Shown here: in pieces, positions 35,631 through 48,778 of the stretch
Layout: each line of letters starts with the position of its first letter
How positions within the stretch are numbered: the stretch's first letter is position 1
Assembly (NCBI GenBank): GCA_003250395.1
Contig: QKGM01000015.1
Span: 1-56,049, forward strand
Length of the DNA stretch: 56,049 nt
From: Bacteroidota bacterium
GTDB taxonomy: Bacteria; Bacteroidota; Bacteroidia; Bacteroidales; TTA-H9
Direction: 5' to 3'
Made by a program: the position numbers and the translations under genes
The notes under the pieces: model-generated
Databases searched by the model: none
Told to the model about the DNA's origin: nothing
What the model saw: the letters and a program-made list of their open reading frames with translations, nothing else

Positions 35631-37736
35631 ATGATTAGAAAATTATCTTTCGCTTTGCTTGGCATCATGATAACTGCCGGGCTTTCGGCTCAGGTCCTTG
35701 TTGGAACCGATCCTATGCTCAAGAACTCAATTCTTGAAGAGTACACAGGAATTCACTGTACTTATTGCCCCGATGGTCATGCTATTGCACAATCTATCAT
35801 GGAAGCCAATCCAGGTCGTGCATTTACCATCGCAATTCATCAGGGCTCTTTTGCAAATCCTTCAGGTAGTGAGCCTGACTATCGGACAGAATTCGGAGAT
35901 GCACTCGCTGGTCAAACAGGCTTGACAGGTTATCCTTCCGGTACTGTTAATCGGTTAGTCTTTAGCGGAAGTCAGACTGCTCTGAGTCGCAGTGCGTGGA
36001 GTGCAGCTGCTGCTCAGGTCAGGCAGGAAGTTTCTCCCGTCAATGTTGGGATTTCTAGTAGTTATGTTGAAGCTACCAGAGAACTGACAATTAATGTGGA
36101 GTTGTACTATACTGCTGATGCATCTGCTACTACTAATTACATCAATGTTGCTCTGATACAGGATAGTATTTATGGGCCTCAGACTGGAGGTGGTGCTGGA
36201 AGCAATTATCGTCATATGCATATGTTACGTCATTTAATAACGGGTCAATGGGGTGATGAAGTAACTACTACTACAGCCGGGTCTTTAGTAAACAGAACTT
36301 ATGTTTATACTGTTCCGGAAAGTTACCGGAGCGTTCCTGCTATTGTTGAAAACATGAAGGTTGTGGCTTTTGTTACCAAGAATCATCAGGAGATCTATAC
36401 CGGTGATGAGGTTGATGCTATTGGTGGAACAAACCTGTATATTGGTAAGATATCGTCTGTTGAGCCATACATCAAGAGGGGATATACTGGTGAACAGCGT
36501 ACTTTTAACCTTGAAGCATTAAGTAATGTTACGGGTGATGAGCAGTTTGAGTTTACTCTTGTGCCGGAGAATGCACCTGCTGACTGGCAGGCCTCTTTCA
36601 TAATTGATGACCAGGAGTACACTTCTCAGGCAGTCATTACATTGAGTAAAGGTATTGCTAAATCTGTTACTGTTAAGGTTTTATCTGGCGAACTGGCCGG
36701 ATTTCCCGGCTATGTGCTAAAAATGAAATCTGTTAACAATCCTTCTGCCCCTGAAAAGACATACAGGGTAATGGTAATCTCTGGTGTAACTGACCTCGTG
36801 GTTAATGGAACCGGCGGTCCTGAATCTACCCAGCATCAGCTTGTTTACCTGGATGGCCTTGCTGAATCGGGAATCGATTCATATGCTGTAACTGATGCTA
36901 ATGTTATGCGCGATATGATCACATCAAATGCGTTTTGGGATGTCTTTAACCTTTGGCTTAACATAGCATGGACTTTCCCGGCACTTACTGATGATCAGGC
37001 AGAAGCTGTCATGGCTTTTATGGATGCTGGTCATAATGTGTTTATTGCTGGTCAGGATATTGGTTGGGATATTATGAGTGGTGCTTCAGGATCAAATGGC
37101 ACAGCAATTACCCGAAATTTCTATACAAATTATCTTAATGCAGGGTTTATTGATGATGGTTCTACTTCGAATAATAAATTAACGGCAAATGCTACGGATC
37201 CTGTTTTTGGTGCAGTTGCTCAGTCCAATATTGTTGATGTTTATTCGGGAAATATGTACCCTGACGTTATTTCAGCACTTGAAGGTTCTGATGTTATTTT
37301 TAATTACAATGGCAACTCTTCACTCACATCAGCTATAAAACATCAGGCCGAAAATTACCGTACTATTTATTTCGGTATTGGTCTGGAAATGCTAAGCGAT
37401 GGAACCGTCAGAAATGAAATCATTGGACTCAGCAGAATATGGCTGACTGGTGATATGACAGGTGTAGAATATAATAATGCTTTGAGTGCTTTAATTTCTG
37501 GCAAGAACTATCCAAATCCCGCCTCTGATTATACCTGGATTAAACTTACTGAAGCCGCTAAAGGAGGTGTAATTGAAGTTTTCAATATGGATGGGGCAAT
37601 TGTCCTTTCTGCAAATGTTGGTGATAATACACTTTATCGTTTAGATGTTTCGAAAATTATGTCAGGTATTTATACATGCAGATTAAAGACAGCATCTGGT
37701 AGAAGTGATTCATTCAGACTGGTTATCAGCAGGTAG
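35631..37736 (+). CDS. Omp28-related protein with T9SS C-terminal sorting domain
   Basis: 701 residues. Signal peptide ending LSAQ at 21. The N-terminal domain (about 25-260) has EEYTGIHCTYCPDGHAIAQ, a CxxC thioredoxin-like motif found in Omp28-type proteins, followed by RAFTIAIHQGSFANP. A central strand-rich region leads to a second domain (about 385-600) with DLVVNGTGG and VFIAGQDIGWDIMSG, resembling a GATase-like flavodoxin fold. The end (about 620-701, NYPNPASDYTWIKL...GIYTCRLKTASGRSDSFRLVISR) is a type A T9SS sorting domain. Probably a surface protein involved in thiol or metal handling; inference. Confidence 0.85.
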   Translation: MIRKLSFALLGIMITAGLSAQVLVGTDPMLKNSILEEYTGIHCTYCPDGHAIAQSIMEANPGRAFTIAIHQGSFANPSGSEPDYRTEFGDALAGQTGLTGYPSGTVNRLVFSGSQTALSRSAWSAAAAQVRQEVSPVNVGISSSYVEATRELTINVELYYTADASATTNYINVALIQDSIYGPQTGGGAGSNYRHMHMLRHLITGQWGDEVTTTTAGSLVNRTYVYTVPESYRSVPAIVENMKVVAFVTKNHQEIYTGDEVDAIGGTNLYIGKISSVEPYIKRGYTGEQRTFNLEALSNVTGDEQFEFTLVPENAPADWQASFIIDDQEYTSQAVITLSKGIAKSVTVKVLSGELAGFPGYVLKMKSVNNPSAPEKTYRVMVISGVTDLVVNGTGGPESTQHQLVYLDGLAESGIDSYAVTDANVMRDMITSNAFWDVFNLWLNIAWTFPALTDDQAEAVMAFMDAGHNVFIAGQDIGWDIMSGASGSNGTAITRNFYTNYLNAGFIDDGSTSNNKLTANATDPVFGAVAQSNIVDVYSGNMYPDVISALEGSDVIFNYNGNSSLTSAIKHQAENYRTIYFGIGLEMLSDGTVRNEIIGLSRIWLTGDMTGVEYNNALSALISGKNYPNPASDYTWIKLTEAAKGGVIEVFNMDGAIVLSANVGDNTLYRLDVSKIMSGIYTCRLKTASGRSDSFRLVISR

Positions 37737-37772
37737 TTTTATCCTTTGATATCTTTCTATAGGAGTTATATT

Positions 37773-37812
37773 AAGTGTGCAATGAGACTTGGCTCATTGC
37801 ACACTTTTTATT
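37773..37812 (+). terminator. intrinsic terminator of the Omp28-like gene
   Basis: AAGTGTGCAATGAG-ACTTGG-CTCATTGCACACTT, a 14-bp perfect stem, followed by TTTATTTTT. Confidence 0.9.
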
Positions 37813-37952
37813 TTTCTAATTGCCAGTTTTCGATATATCGTTGCCTGAAGTATCTGAAATCCGGGTGATGATATTGGTATCAGATGGATTATAAACCGTT
37901 TGGGCCAGTTTATTTATTTGATAATTATCTGTTTGAAGATCCGTTTTTCAAT

Positions 37953-37983
37953 AAAAAAGCCCTCTTTTTTACAGAGGGCTTTT
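37953..37983 (-). terminator. intrinsic terminator of the rubrerythrin gene
   Basis: On the minus strand AAAAGCCCTCT-GTAAAAA-AGAGGGCTTTTTT, 10 bp beyond the stop codon. A-rich on the other side, so it may also stop read-through from the left. Confidence 0.85.
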
Positions 37984-37993
37984 CAACTATAGA

Positions 37994-38578
37994 TCAATAA
38001 TTTTCTGCCATTTCTTCAAAGTAGGCCTGCGGATGATCACATGCCGGACATTTTTGCGGGGCGTTTTCGCTTTCATGTACGAATCCGCATTTACGGCATA
38101 CCCATCGAGTTTTTTTCTTTTTTTTGAATACCTCACCATTTTGGATGTTGGCCAATAGTTTACGGTATCTCTTTTCATGTTCGGCTTCCACTTTTGCAAT
38201 GGCTTTGAATTTTACGGCTATCTGTTTGAAGCCTTCTTCTTCTGCAATTCTTGCAAATTCCGGATAGAGGTCACTCCATTCTTCATTCTCGCCCTTAGCC
38301 GCTGCTAATAGATTTTCCGCTGTCGATGTGATGATACCGGCAGGATAACTTGCGGTGATTTCTACCATTCCTCCTTCAAGAAATTTGAAAAACTGCTTTG
38401 CGTGAGTTTCTTCCTGCCGTGCTGTTTCTTCAAAAATGGCTGCAATTTGTTCATATCCTTCTTCGCGTGCTTTCTTGGCAAAGAAGGTATACCTGTTACG
38501 GGCCTGTGATTCGCCGGCAAATGATTTTAATAGGTTTTGTTCTGTTCTGGTGCCTTTAAGGCTTTTCTTTTCTTCCAT
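37994..38578 (-). CDS. rbr: rubrerythrin
   Basis: 194 residues. Four-helix bundle with diiron ligands in [14 protein letters not shown] (ExxH) and [10 protein letters not shown] (ExxH), plus Glu in [16 protein letters not shown]-terminal rubredoxin-like domain with [12 protein letters not shown] and [11 protein letters not shown], providing the four Cys of the FeS4 site. Reduces hydrogen peroxide in the cytosol with electrons from NAD(P)H via rubredoxin; typical of anaerobes. Single gene with its own terminator. Confidence 0.95.
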   Translation of the reverse strand: MEEKKSLKGTRTEQNLLKSFAGESQARNRYTFFAKKAREEGYEQIAAIFEETARQEETHAKQFFKFLEGGMVEITASYPAGIITSTAENLLAAAKGENEEWSDLYPEFARIAEEEGFKQIAVKFKAIAKVEAEHEKRYRKLLANIQNGEVFKKKKKTRWVCRKCGFVHESENAPQKCPACDHPQAYFEEMAENY

Positions 38579-38719
38579 CTCTATAACGATTTAGTTGCAG
38601 AATTTAACTTCTGCGGTTATGTTTTATTGTCCGGTTTTGTTTTTCAGTAGTCGGAACCACCTGTCGGCACACTCATTTTGCTGACAGCAGAATATGACAA
38701 ATGTAATAATTATAGCATA

Positions 38720-38754
38720 AAAAAACCATTACATGATTAAGTGTAATGGTTTTC
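38720..38754 (-). terminator. intrinsic terminator of the icmF-buk operon
   Basis: Minus strand AAAACCATTACA-CTTAATCA-TGTAATGGTTTT followed by TTTATGC, beginning 21 bp after the butyrate kinase stop. Confidence 0.85.
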
Positions 38755-38774
38755 AGTGTATAAATCAGATCTAA

Positions 38775-39872
38775 TCAGGTATATAGCTTGACGGGACGTT
38801 CTCCTTTAAGTGCGGCTAACACGTTCATTGCCATTGCCTCCATTCCGTCACCTCCGGGAAATACATGAACAGGTGCAATGAACTGAACCCTGTTGATGAT
38901 AAGGTTTATAAATCGTTGGCTATGAGCCAGTCCTCCGGTCAAAAGAATTGCATCTGGCTTGCCATTGAATACTATCGATAATGAAGCAATTTCTTTGGCC
39001 GCGTTATAAGCCATTGCTTCATAAACTATCCTCGCCTGTTTATCACCGTCTTCAAAAGCCATTTTTTCAACTTTTTGTACATCTTCTGTACCGAACCAGG
39101 CGACAAGCCCGCCATCACCCATCACCATCCGTTCCATTTCCTCCCTGGTATATTTACCGCTGAAACACATCCTTACCAACTCTCCTGCTGGCAACGTTCC
39201 AGCTCTCTTCGGGCTGAAAGGTCCATATCCATCAAAAGCCTGATTGACATCAACCACTCTGCCGTTTTTATGTGCACCTACACTGAAACCTACACCCAGA
39301 TGGGCTATTATAAGGTTCATCTCTTCATAGGATCTTGAATTTTGACGAGCAAACTTTCTTGCCAGGAACTTTTGATTAAGGGCGTGAAAAACCGAACGTC
39401 TTGGGAAAAGTGGATGTCCTGATATCCGGGCTATTTCATCAAGTTCGTCAACTACAATAGGATTGGTGATGTAGGCTTTAATATTACCAAGTTTTTTTGC
39501 AATTTCATCAACAAGCAAAGCCCCCAGGTTTACACTATCCTGTCCGGCAGGGTTTTGAATGAGGTCAACTTTCATCTTATCATTTACCTCATATATACCC
39601 GACTCCAGCGGTTTAAGGTAGCCTCCTCTGCCAACAACTGCTGTAATTCGCCAGGTGTCAATATCAGCATTGGCAAGATCTTTCAGTATAGCTTCCCTTC
39701 TATATTCATACTGGTCAAGTATACTTGTAAATTTTTTGCAGTCCTCACTGCTGTGATTAATCTTGTTTAAATAGACCAAACGATTGTTGTCATATACAGC
39801 AATTTTGGTAAAACAGGTTCTGGGGTTTACTACCAGGATTCTGTTTATTTGATTTGAAGAGGTGTTTTCCAT
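38775..39872 (-). CDS. buk: butyrate kinase
   Basis: 365 residues, the usual size. Acetokinase-family motifs: ILVVNPRTCFTKIAVYDN at the N-terminus, GRGGYLKPLESGIYEVN, IIAHLGVGFSVGAH, VVDVNQAFDGYGPFSPKRAGTLPAGELV and LTGGLAHSQRF. It converts butyryl- or isobutyryl-phosphate and ADP to the acid and ATP. In this operon (76 bp downstream of icmF) isobutyrate and butyrate are both plausible. No phosphotransbutyrylase gene is in the window, so it must be elsewhere. ATG 39872. Confidence 0.92.
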   Translation of the reverse strand: MENTSSNQINRILVVNPRTCFTKIAVYDNNRLVYLNKINHSSEDCKKFTSILDQYEYRREAILKDLANADIDTWRITAVVGRGGYLKPLESGIYEVNDKMKVDLIQNPAGQDSVNLGALLVDEIAKKLGNIKAYITNPIVVDELDEIARISGHPLFPRRSVFHALNQKFLARKFARQNSRSYEEMNLIIAHLGVGFSVGAHKNGRVVDVNQAFDGYGPFSPKRAGTLPAGELVRMCFSGKYTREEMERMVMGDGGLVAWFGTEDVQKVEKMAFEDGDKQARIVYEAMAYNAAKEIASLSIVFNGKPDAILLTGGLAHSQRFINLIINRVQFIAPVHVFPGGDGMEAMAMNVLAALKGERPVKLYT

Positions 39873-39948
39873 GATGTCGCAATATGTTTTATATTTAACA
39901 ATCGGGTACTTGTTCAGTTTGGTGAAATATCGTGTTTATGTCATGTTA

Positions 39949-43326
<3,378 letters not shown>

Positions 43327-43405
43327 GAAGGGCTGGATAATAGTTGGATTTTAATCTGTCTGGTTAGTTAAATACTTTTAGCTTTAAATTGTTCATATCG
43401 TACAC

Positions 43406-43442
43406 AAAAAAAGCCCTGCCGGATATTGCGGCAGGGCTTTTG
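43406..43442 (-). terminator. intrinsic terminator
   Basis: Minus strand AAAAGCCCTGCC-GCAATATCC-GGCAGGGCTTTTTTT, 20 bp after the lipoprotein stop (43462) and 80 bp before the icmF start. It separates the lipoprotein gene from icmF. Confidence 0.88.
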
Positions 43443-43461
43443 AAAAGCAGTATGTTGATGC

Positions 43462-44376
43462 TTATTTCTGTATTTTAATATCAAGTTTGATCGTGCGGTT
43501 CGTACCCGTGGTTCCTTCGATAGCCATCACCTTGAACAACCCTTTTTTACCAGGATTAGCTGAAGTGGCTGCAGTTTCAAAGGCGATAATTTGTCCGACA
43601 GTCAAATCGCTGATAATGGTCAGTGTCATACCTGTTGCTTGTGCTACGATGATTGCATCGTCGGTTACAGAAGCCCAATCAACTCCATTGGTCGTTTTGA
43701 ATGTAGTTGCATTACGGGGATTCCAGTTGGTGAACAGGCTACCCCATGCTTCTGTATTGGCATATTCATTGGCAGGTGAATGAATACTGGCATGGCTGTT
43801 GTCGCCATAGAAATATACAAAGTCAACCTTATTCTTATTGTTTTCAGCTACATTCTGAAACATTACCTGGTTGTTGAGAGAACTCCAGAAACTACCAACA
43901 TTTGTATTGTAACGTCCACCCATCAGCGTAGCCTCATAGTTGTAAATATCCCCGGCTGCTTCTGCAGTTGTGATGTTGTAACTGATTTCTGATTTTACTC
44001 CGGCTTTGTCTGTAACAGCGAAGATCCATTTTTCAACACCTGTAGTTGTTTTGGTAGTATAGGTGTTATAATATGAGAGAACCTCAACACTGATTGTGCT
44101 GTCAAGTACAATTGTTGGTGTATTGTTGAATACACGTGTAATTGTCATCTTTACCAGTTTCTCCTTGCTTGTTGCATTCATAGAGGCATTGATACCGGTT
44201 GTAAATTCTTCACCGGGAGTTAAAGTAATGTCGGCTTTAACATAACCAGTATTGGTCATGAAATTTACAATAGGATAATTCACTGTAGGATCCGTGCTGT
44301 CGTCTTTGCTACATGATGTAAAAACAACGGTAGTTGCCACGAAGGCGAGCATAAGCAGTTTTCTAAAGTTTTTCAT
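43462..44376 (-). CDS. lipoprotein with Ig-like domain, unknown function
   Basis: 304 residues from ATG 44376. Lipobox FTSC with Cys22, followed by SKDDSTDP, the acidic tether typical of surface-exposed Bacteroidota lipoproteins. Residues about 50-135 read like an Ig-like domain (VKADITLTPGEEFTTGIN...WIFAVTDKAGVKSEISYNI). Residues about 150-304 are strand-rich (MGGRYNTNVGSFWSSLNNQVMF), ending GTNRTIKLDIKIQK. Similar layouts occur in carbohydrate-binding or secreted surface proteins but I cannot name the family. A longer start at 44412 is unlikely because it would precede the signal peptide. Confidence 0.75.
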   Translation of the reverse strand: MKNFRKLLMLAFVATTVVFTSCSKDDSTDPTVNYPIVNFMTNTGYVKADITLTPGEEFTTGINASMNATSKEKLVKMTITRVFNNTPTIVLDSTISVEVLSYYNTYTTKTTTGVEKWIFAVTDKAGVKSEISYNITTAEAAGDIYNYEATLMGGRYNTNVGSFWSSLNNQVMFQNVAENNKNKVDFVYFYGDNSHASIHSPANEYANTEAWGSLFTNWNPRNATTFKTTNGVDWASVTDDAIIVAQATGMTLTIISDLTVGQIIAFETAATSANPGKKGLFKVMAIEGTTGTNRTIKLDIKIQK

Positions 44377-44450
44377 AGTACTGAAATAATTTAAGGTTAT
44401 TATTGGTCTCAAAAGTTTAATCCGTGGATTGGTGCCACGTTAAAACCGCA

Positions 44451-44458
44451 CAAAAGTA
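44451..44458 (-). promoter_or_regulatory. -7 box of the lipoprotein gene promoter
   Basis: Minus strand TACTTTTG, a perfect TAnnTTTG. Transcription would start near 44444, giving a 5' leader of about 70 nt that can fold into a CGTGG/CCACG hairpin. A clean -33 TTTG at the usual distance is not seen. Confidence 0.4.
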
Positions 44459-44476
44459 TCAAATATTCTGCCAAAC

Positions 44477-44507
44477 TTTAATCGAAAGCTAAAATGATGT
44501 AAATTTG
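44477..44507 (+). promoter_or_regulatory. Bacteroidota-type promoter of ssrA
   Basis: -33 element TTTA (44477-44480), 19-nt spacer, -7 element TAAATTTG (44500-44507), matching the TTTG-N19/20-TAnnTTTG consensus except one base. Transcription should start near 44513, about 24 nt before the mature 5' end of the tmRNA. Confidence 0.6.
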
Positions 44508-44536
44508 CCTTATAATCTTTAAGATTCCCTCCGTCA

Positions 44537-44904
44537 GGGGCTGACTGGTTTTGACAGCAGGACGGTTGATTTGTAAGCATGTCGGGCGTTGTGAATCTGG
44601 CCCGTCAAACCAATTCTCAAAGCCATAACTGGCAACACTTCTAACTACGCAATGGCTGCTTAATCTGGAAGATTAAGCCGTCTGCTGTTCCCCGGGAAGC
44701 CCTGCCTTTCGGCGTCCCGACCGGAGCATCGCAAATGAGGGGCTGGCTGGTGTGATTTCTCTAAGCACCGGTAAGAAAACAGAGGATAAGGCTATGGTAG
44801 GTTGGACACTGGCCAGCCAAAGCCCGACAACTAACCAGCGCATAAACATGTAGAAAGCAGGTTGGCTGCCTGTTTGGACGCGGGTTCGACTCCCGCCAGC
44901 TCCA
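44537..44904 (+). ncRNA. ssrA: tmRNA
   Basis: 5' GGGGCTGACT pairs with the 3' CCAGCTCC to form the acceptor stem, and GCGGGTTCGACTCCCGC near the 3' end is the T arm, both tRNA-like hallmarks. The tag reading frame runs from 44622: GCC ATA ACT GGC AAC ACT TCT AAC TAC GCA ATG GCT GCT then TAA at 44661, giving AITGNTSNYAMAA (resume codon is GCC or the next). It rescues stalled ribosomes and tags the product for proteolysis together with SmpB. CCA is not encoded (the acceptor ends ...CTCCA then CAA). A terminator follows at once. Confidence 0.95.
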
Positions 44905-44905
44905 C

Positions 44906-44930
44906 AACGTCCTCTTTGAGGACGTTTTTT
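44906..44930 (+). terminator. intrinsic terminator of ssrA
   Basis: AACGTCCTC-TTT-GAGGACGTT followed by TTTTATTTTC, two bases after the tmRNA acceptor. Confidence 0.92.
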
Positions 44931-45205
44931 ATTTTCTCTTTTAAGGTGCCAGTCTATTGCTAACCATTGCAGCATATATGGTTTTATTATATAGACCTGG
45001 CAGTTAAAATTATTTGGGATATTACTGTAATTATTCTCAGGATTTTGTTTTATCCTTTGGTTTTGGCAATATTAGTAAAACATAGAAAGAATATACGTAA
45101 TTCCAGACGATGGTTTGTTACAGTGCTTAACTAATGGGAGGTAAAAACAAATACTCAATTGGGAAGATTGTAATATTGTTGTTAGGATTTGATTCTTATC
45201 TCTAA
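44931..45205. other. gene-free spacer between ssrA and the collagen-like gene
   Basis: AT-rich, convergent boundary. No ORF or RNA structure of note apart from the two terminators that flank it. Confidence 0.5.
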
Positions 45206-45240
45206 ATAAAACAGGGGAATAAATTTAAATTTATCCCCCT
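45206..45240 (-). terminator. terminator of the collagen-like gene
   Basis: Minus strand GGGGGATAAATTT-AAATTTATTCCCC (one bulged base), then TGTTTTATTT. Starts 28 bp beyond the stop codon. Confidence 0.75.
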
Positions 45241-45268
45241 ATTTTCTATACTGTTTTATAATGTCAGA

Positions 45269-47977
45269 CTAATTGCCCCGTTCTCTAGCTGTTTGTGTTA
45301 AATTCGCTGGTAATTCACCAAACTGTATCGACTGACCATCCCACCAGATTCCAAGAGCCTTACCCTCCAGATTCCCATCTGAGTACAGTACCTTTTGTAC
45401 ATTGCTTTCAAAATCAGGAGCAATGACCATCTGTGTTGCCCTGTCAGGTACATTGTCTATTCTTTTAGCAATTGCAATCCATGAAAGGGTGATATTGCTT
45501 TTCCCTTGCTTTTGCTCTTTGATTACGCACTCTTTAGAATCTGAAGAGGCAATATACACACCATTACACTCCCCATTAGGTGTAACAGTAATGATCGGTG
45601 TTTCAGCAATAATGGATTGGAAGTCATCACTAAATTTGATTGTAGCAACTCCATTTTTCAATTCAACTGTACCTCTGGCATATACTGTAGCTTCTGTAGC
45701 CGAAACGGAATAAACCGGTACAACCTTGTCAGTTGTCTTTACCAGTTCAACACTTTTCCCCAATGTATAAACATTCCCTACATTGTATTGTGCAAAAAGG
45801 TCTCCCGAATTCAACTGACCTATCACAGCCCCCTGCGAGGTACTACCAATCATGTTGCCAAAAAAGCCGCCTCCAATTCCGGAAGAAGCCCCACCAGTGG
45901 CTGATTTGCCAGAGCCGGTTCCGGCTGAATTTGATCCATAAACACCATAAGTCTGGGTCGAACTTGATTTATATCCCAGTGAACCCCAGTATAATCCATA
46001 GATTTCGGATCCAATTACTCCGCCACACCTTGTATAGTCATTATAATTCCACCCGCCTGTTCCAAAGCTGTATTGATCACCCCAAAAGCTATGACCAGTA
46101 GATCCCGTATTTGAGCCATTTTGTCCATAGCTTGTCCCATTATTCTGGTTATTCCTGTCACGATATCCTAAAAGAGTATGCTGACCGTCTCCGTTGGCAG
46201 TTATTTGCTGACGATACACGAACAATTGCGATGCTCCTTGAAGAGGATAATTTATACTAACCCCTGTGCCATTATCCTGAATCATTGAGTTCCCAATCAC
46301 AGAACCAGCTGTTGTCCATTTAGTAAGGTAATTACTATTTCCTGTTCCGGTAATACCTCCGGCAGATGAAACCGCAGTAAGGTTCCCTGAATTATCAGTT
46401 TGTACAAACCGGGTACCCGAACCACCCAGTCCAGTAATTGTTGCATTGGTTGTCACAGATGTTCCAGCCACAGTAAAAATACTGCTGGTATTGTCCCATG
46501 TGAGGTTCGCGCTGCCAGCACCTGCACCTGCATTGTTAAATATGATCTGTGTGTCAGATCCGGCTACAGGACCTGCCGGCCCCTGAGGACCTGTAGCACC
46601 CGTAGCTCCGGTAGCACCGGTTGCACCGGTAGCTCCTGTGGGGCCAGTTGGACCGGTTGGTCCGGTCAGATCAGAAGTTGTGAAGGAGGAACCGTTTGAG
46701 TAATTGAAAGTAAAGGTTCCGTCACCATTATCTACTGTTGAGGATATCCCGTTTCCGGTTGCACCGGTAGCACCTGTTGCTCCTGTAGCACCAGTTGCTC
46801 CTGTGGGGCCTGTCGGGCCTACTGGACCAGTCGGTCCGGTCAGATCAGAAGTTGTAAAGAAAGACCCGTTTGAGTAATTGAAAGTAAAGGTTCCGTCACC
46901 ATTATCTACAGTAGAGGTAATCCCGTTCCCAGTTGCACCGGTAGCGCCTGTCGCTCCAGTAGCACCTGTGGGGCCTACCGGACCAGTTGGTCCGGTCAGA
47001 TCAGAAGTTGTAAAGAAAGAACCATTTGAATAATTGAAAGTAAAGGTTCCGTCGCCATTATCTACTGTTGAGGTAATCCCGTTTCCGGTAGCACCGGTAG
47101 CGCCTGTAGCACCTGTTGGACCCGTAAGGCCTATAGGGCCGGTTGGTCCGGTTAGATCAGATGTTGTAAATGATGAGCCATCGGAATAGTTGAAGGTAAA
47201 GGTACCGTTACCATTATCAACGGTGGAGGTAATTCCGTTTCCTGTTGCACCGGTAGGACCTGTCAGGTCAGATGTTGTAAATGATGATCCATCTGAATAG
47301 TTGAAGGTAAAGGTTCCATCACCATTATCCACTGTCGAAGTAATTCCGTTTCCGGTTGCTCCGATAGGTCCAGTCAGATCAGACGTTGTAAATGAAGACC
47401 CATCTGAATAATTGAATGTAAAAGTGCCATCACCATTATCAACTGTTGAGGTAATCCCGTTCCCTGTTGCACCGGTGGGTCCTTGTATTCCCTGATCACC
47501 CTGGGGGCCTTGAGGTCCTTGCTCGCCCTGCGGCCCTTGTTCACCTTGTGGCCCTTGCGGTCCCTGTGGGCCCGGAGTGCTGTTTAACGAAAACAATGAA
47601 TAAGGCACACTTAGTAATTCACTGGTTCCGGTGATAGTATAATTAGTTCCACCAGTTGGGTCGGTTTCTGTCTTTATAAAATACGGACCATTTGCCCAGT
47701 CAATTGTCTCGAAAGAACCCAGAACTACCTCTCCATCACCTATTGATAAAGAAATCAATCCATTAAGATTAGATAAAGGAGTATGTGTTTCAATATACAC
47801 GGGAGTTCCGGTTTCAGATCCCTGTAAAACACTTAATTGCATTCCTACCTGAGTGTTTGTTATCAAAACCTGATTGTTGTCTCTGATAACTGCCTGGTAA
47901 CTCATTTTTTGAGGAGCCTGAGCAAACACGCTTCCAGCTAATAATATGGCTGTTATTACGATGTAAATTTTTTTCAT
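45269..47977 (-). CDS. secreted collagen-like repeat protein with six identical cassettes
   Basis: 902 residues. Signal peptide ending VFAQ (20), an N-terminal domain (about 22-135, [21 protein letters not shown]) common at the start of Bacteroidota fibre proteins, then GPQ/GEQ collagen triplets. Six copies of a 32-residue cassette ([20 protein letters not shown] and then GSSFTTSDL) alternate with GPTGAT collagen linkers that lengthen toward the C-terminus, from two triplets to ten or more. The C-terminal 380 residues include GVYGSN-type phage tail-fibre-like repeats and a domain with [11 protein letters not shown]. Transcribed 5 bp behind a T9SS mini-protein gene. Probably a trimeric surface fibre; the fold of the cassette is unknown. 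Confidence 0.88.
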   Translation of the reverse strand: MKKIYIVITAILLAGSVFAQAPQKMSYQAVIRDNNQVLITNTQVGMQLSVLQGSETGTPVYIETHTPLSNLNGLISLSIGDGEVVLGSFETIDWANGPYFIKTETDPTGGTNYTITGTSELLSVPYSLFSLNSTPGPQGPQGPQGEQGPQGEQGPQGPQGDQGIQGPTGATGNGITSTVDNGDGTFTFNYSDGSSFTTSDLTGPIGATGNGITSTVDNGDGTFTFNYSDGSSFTTSDLTGPTGATGNGITSTVDNGNGTFTFNYSDGSSFTTSDLTGPTGPIGLTGPTGATGATGATGNGITSTVDNGDGTFTFNYSNGSFFTTSDLTGPTGPVGPTGATGATGATGATGNGITSTVDNGDGTFTFNYSNGSFFTTSDLTGPTGPVGPTGPTGATGATGATGATGATGNGISSTVDNGDGTFTFNYSNGSSFTTSDLTGPTGPTGPTGATGATGATGATGATGPQGPAGPVAGSDTQIIFNNAGAGAGSANLTWDNTSSIFTVAGTSVTTNATITGLGGSGTRFVQTDNSGNLTAVSSAGGITGTGNSNYLTKWTTAGSVIGNSMIQDNGTGVSINYPLQGASQLFVYRQQITANGDGQHTLLGYRDRNNQNNGTSYGQNGSNTGSTGHSFWGDQYSFGTGGWNYNDYTRCGGVIGSEIYGLYWGSLGYKSSSTQTYGVYGSNSAGTGSGKSATGGASSGIGGGFFGNMIGSTSQGAVIGQLNSGDLFAQYNVGNVYTLGKSVELVKTTDKVVPVYSVSATEATVYARGTVELKNGVATIKFSDDFQSIIAETPIITVTPNGECNGVYIASSDSKECVIKEQKQGKSNITLSWIAIAKRIDNVPDRATQMVIAPDFESNVQKVLYSDGNLEGKALGIWWDGQSIQFGELPANLTQTARERGN

Positions 47978-47982
47978 ATTGT

Positions 47983-48480
47983 TTAGTTTTTAATTATCTT
48001 GAATGTTTTAATTTCTCTGCTGTTTTTCATTACCTGAAGGAAATAAGTTGCTGGTTGAAGTTTGGTCATATCAACCCGCGTTTTATCGCTTTCGAGTTTC
48101 TTTTTCACGATTGTTTTTCCGTTTATATCATGCAGCAAAAAGTTTAGTGATTCTATGTTAATAGTATCGTCGGAATCCACTGATAAATAAAGAATATCTT
48201 CAGTGGGATTGGGATAAACAGAAAGGTCGAGTCTTATTCCTTTTCCTTCTTCAATGCCGAGCACAACAGAAATTTCATAAGGTTGTTGTACCCCATGTGC
48301 TATGGATCCGTTTTCTCCAGTGTTAGTAGTGTATACCAATTGTCCCAGGGAGTAGCTCGCTGAACCTCCACTGCCTGAGGCAGTGCCCCCAGATGGAAGT
48401 ACAGAATTTTGAGCTTGCAACCCTGATAGTCCAAGTCCTAACACCAACAAGGCACCAAATTTTAGTTTTTTGTGTCTCAT
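47983..48480 (-). CDS. small exported protein with T9SS sorting domain
   Basis: 165 residues. Signal peptide ending LQAQ at 24. Next comes a Gly/Ser-rich segment, [41 protein letters not shown], a short motif widespread in T9SS cargo. From about 85 to 165 a type A sorting domain follows: [48 protein letters not shown]. Thus the protein is almost nothing but a sorting domain. It starts the two-gene operon with the collagen-like protein and may anchor or help display it. Confidence 0.85.
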   Translation of the reverse strand: MRHKKLKFGALLVLGLGLSGLQAQNSVLPSGGTASGSGGSASYSLGQLVYTTNTGENGSIAHGVQQPYEISVVLGIEEGKGIRLDLSVYPNPTEDILYLSVDSDDTINIESLNFLLHDINGKTIVKKKLESDKTRVDMTKLQPATYFLQVMKNSREIKTFKIIKN

Positions 48481-48550
48481 ACTTGTAATTAAATTAGTTA
48501 TTAATCATTTTATATATAGGGATAAAATGTTCATCATCAACACATCGCTA

Positions 48551-48582
48551 TAAAACTAGTGTATGCACCATCTGTTTACAAA
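48551..48582 (-). promoter_or_regulatory. Bacteroidota-type promoter of the T9SS/collagen-like operon
   Basis: Minus strand: -33 TTTG (complement of 48579-48582), a 20-nt spacer, then TAGTTTTA (complement of 48551-48558), matching TAnnTTTG in seven of eight positions. The start of transcription would be about 65 nt before the ATG. Confidence 0.5.
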
Positions 48583-48778
48583 CGAAATTTCTCATAAATG
48601 TTTGTCATTACCCGAGATTCCTTAAATAGCATTATTTGCCGGTTTTGTCAGTTATAAACAAATCCACCAGGTGTTCTATGCAGCAATTTCGTAAATGGTT
48701 TAAAAATAGTACGATAAATTTCCTTCCATGCTCCATTGATATCTGAGATAGTACTGGAAATTATCGTTGCCTTCTTAT

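Noticed and set aside
44880..44904. A tRNA suggested by the GGGTTCGACTCCC loop
   Set aside because: It is the T arm of the tmRNA; no anticodon arm is present.
46561..47570. CRISPR-like regular spacing
   Set aside because: The repeats are in frame and encode the collagen-like cassettes; the intervals are also coding and not unique spacers.
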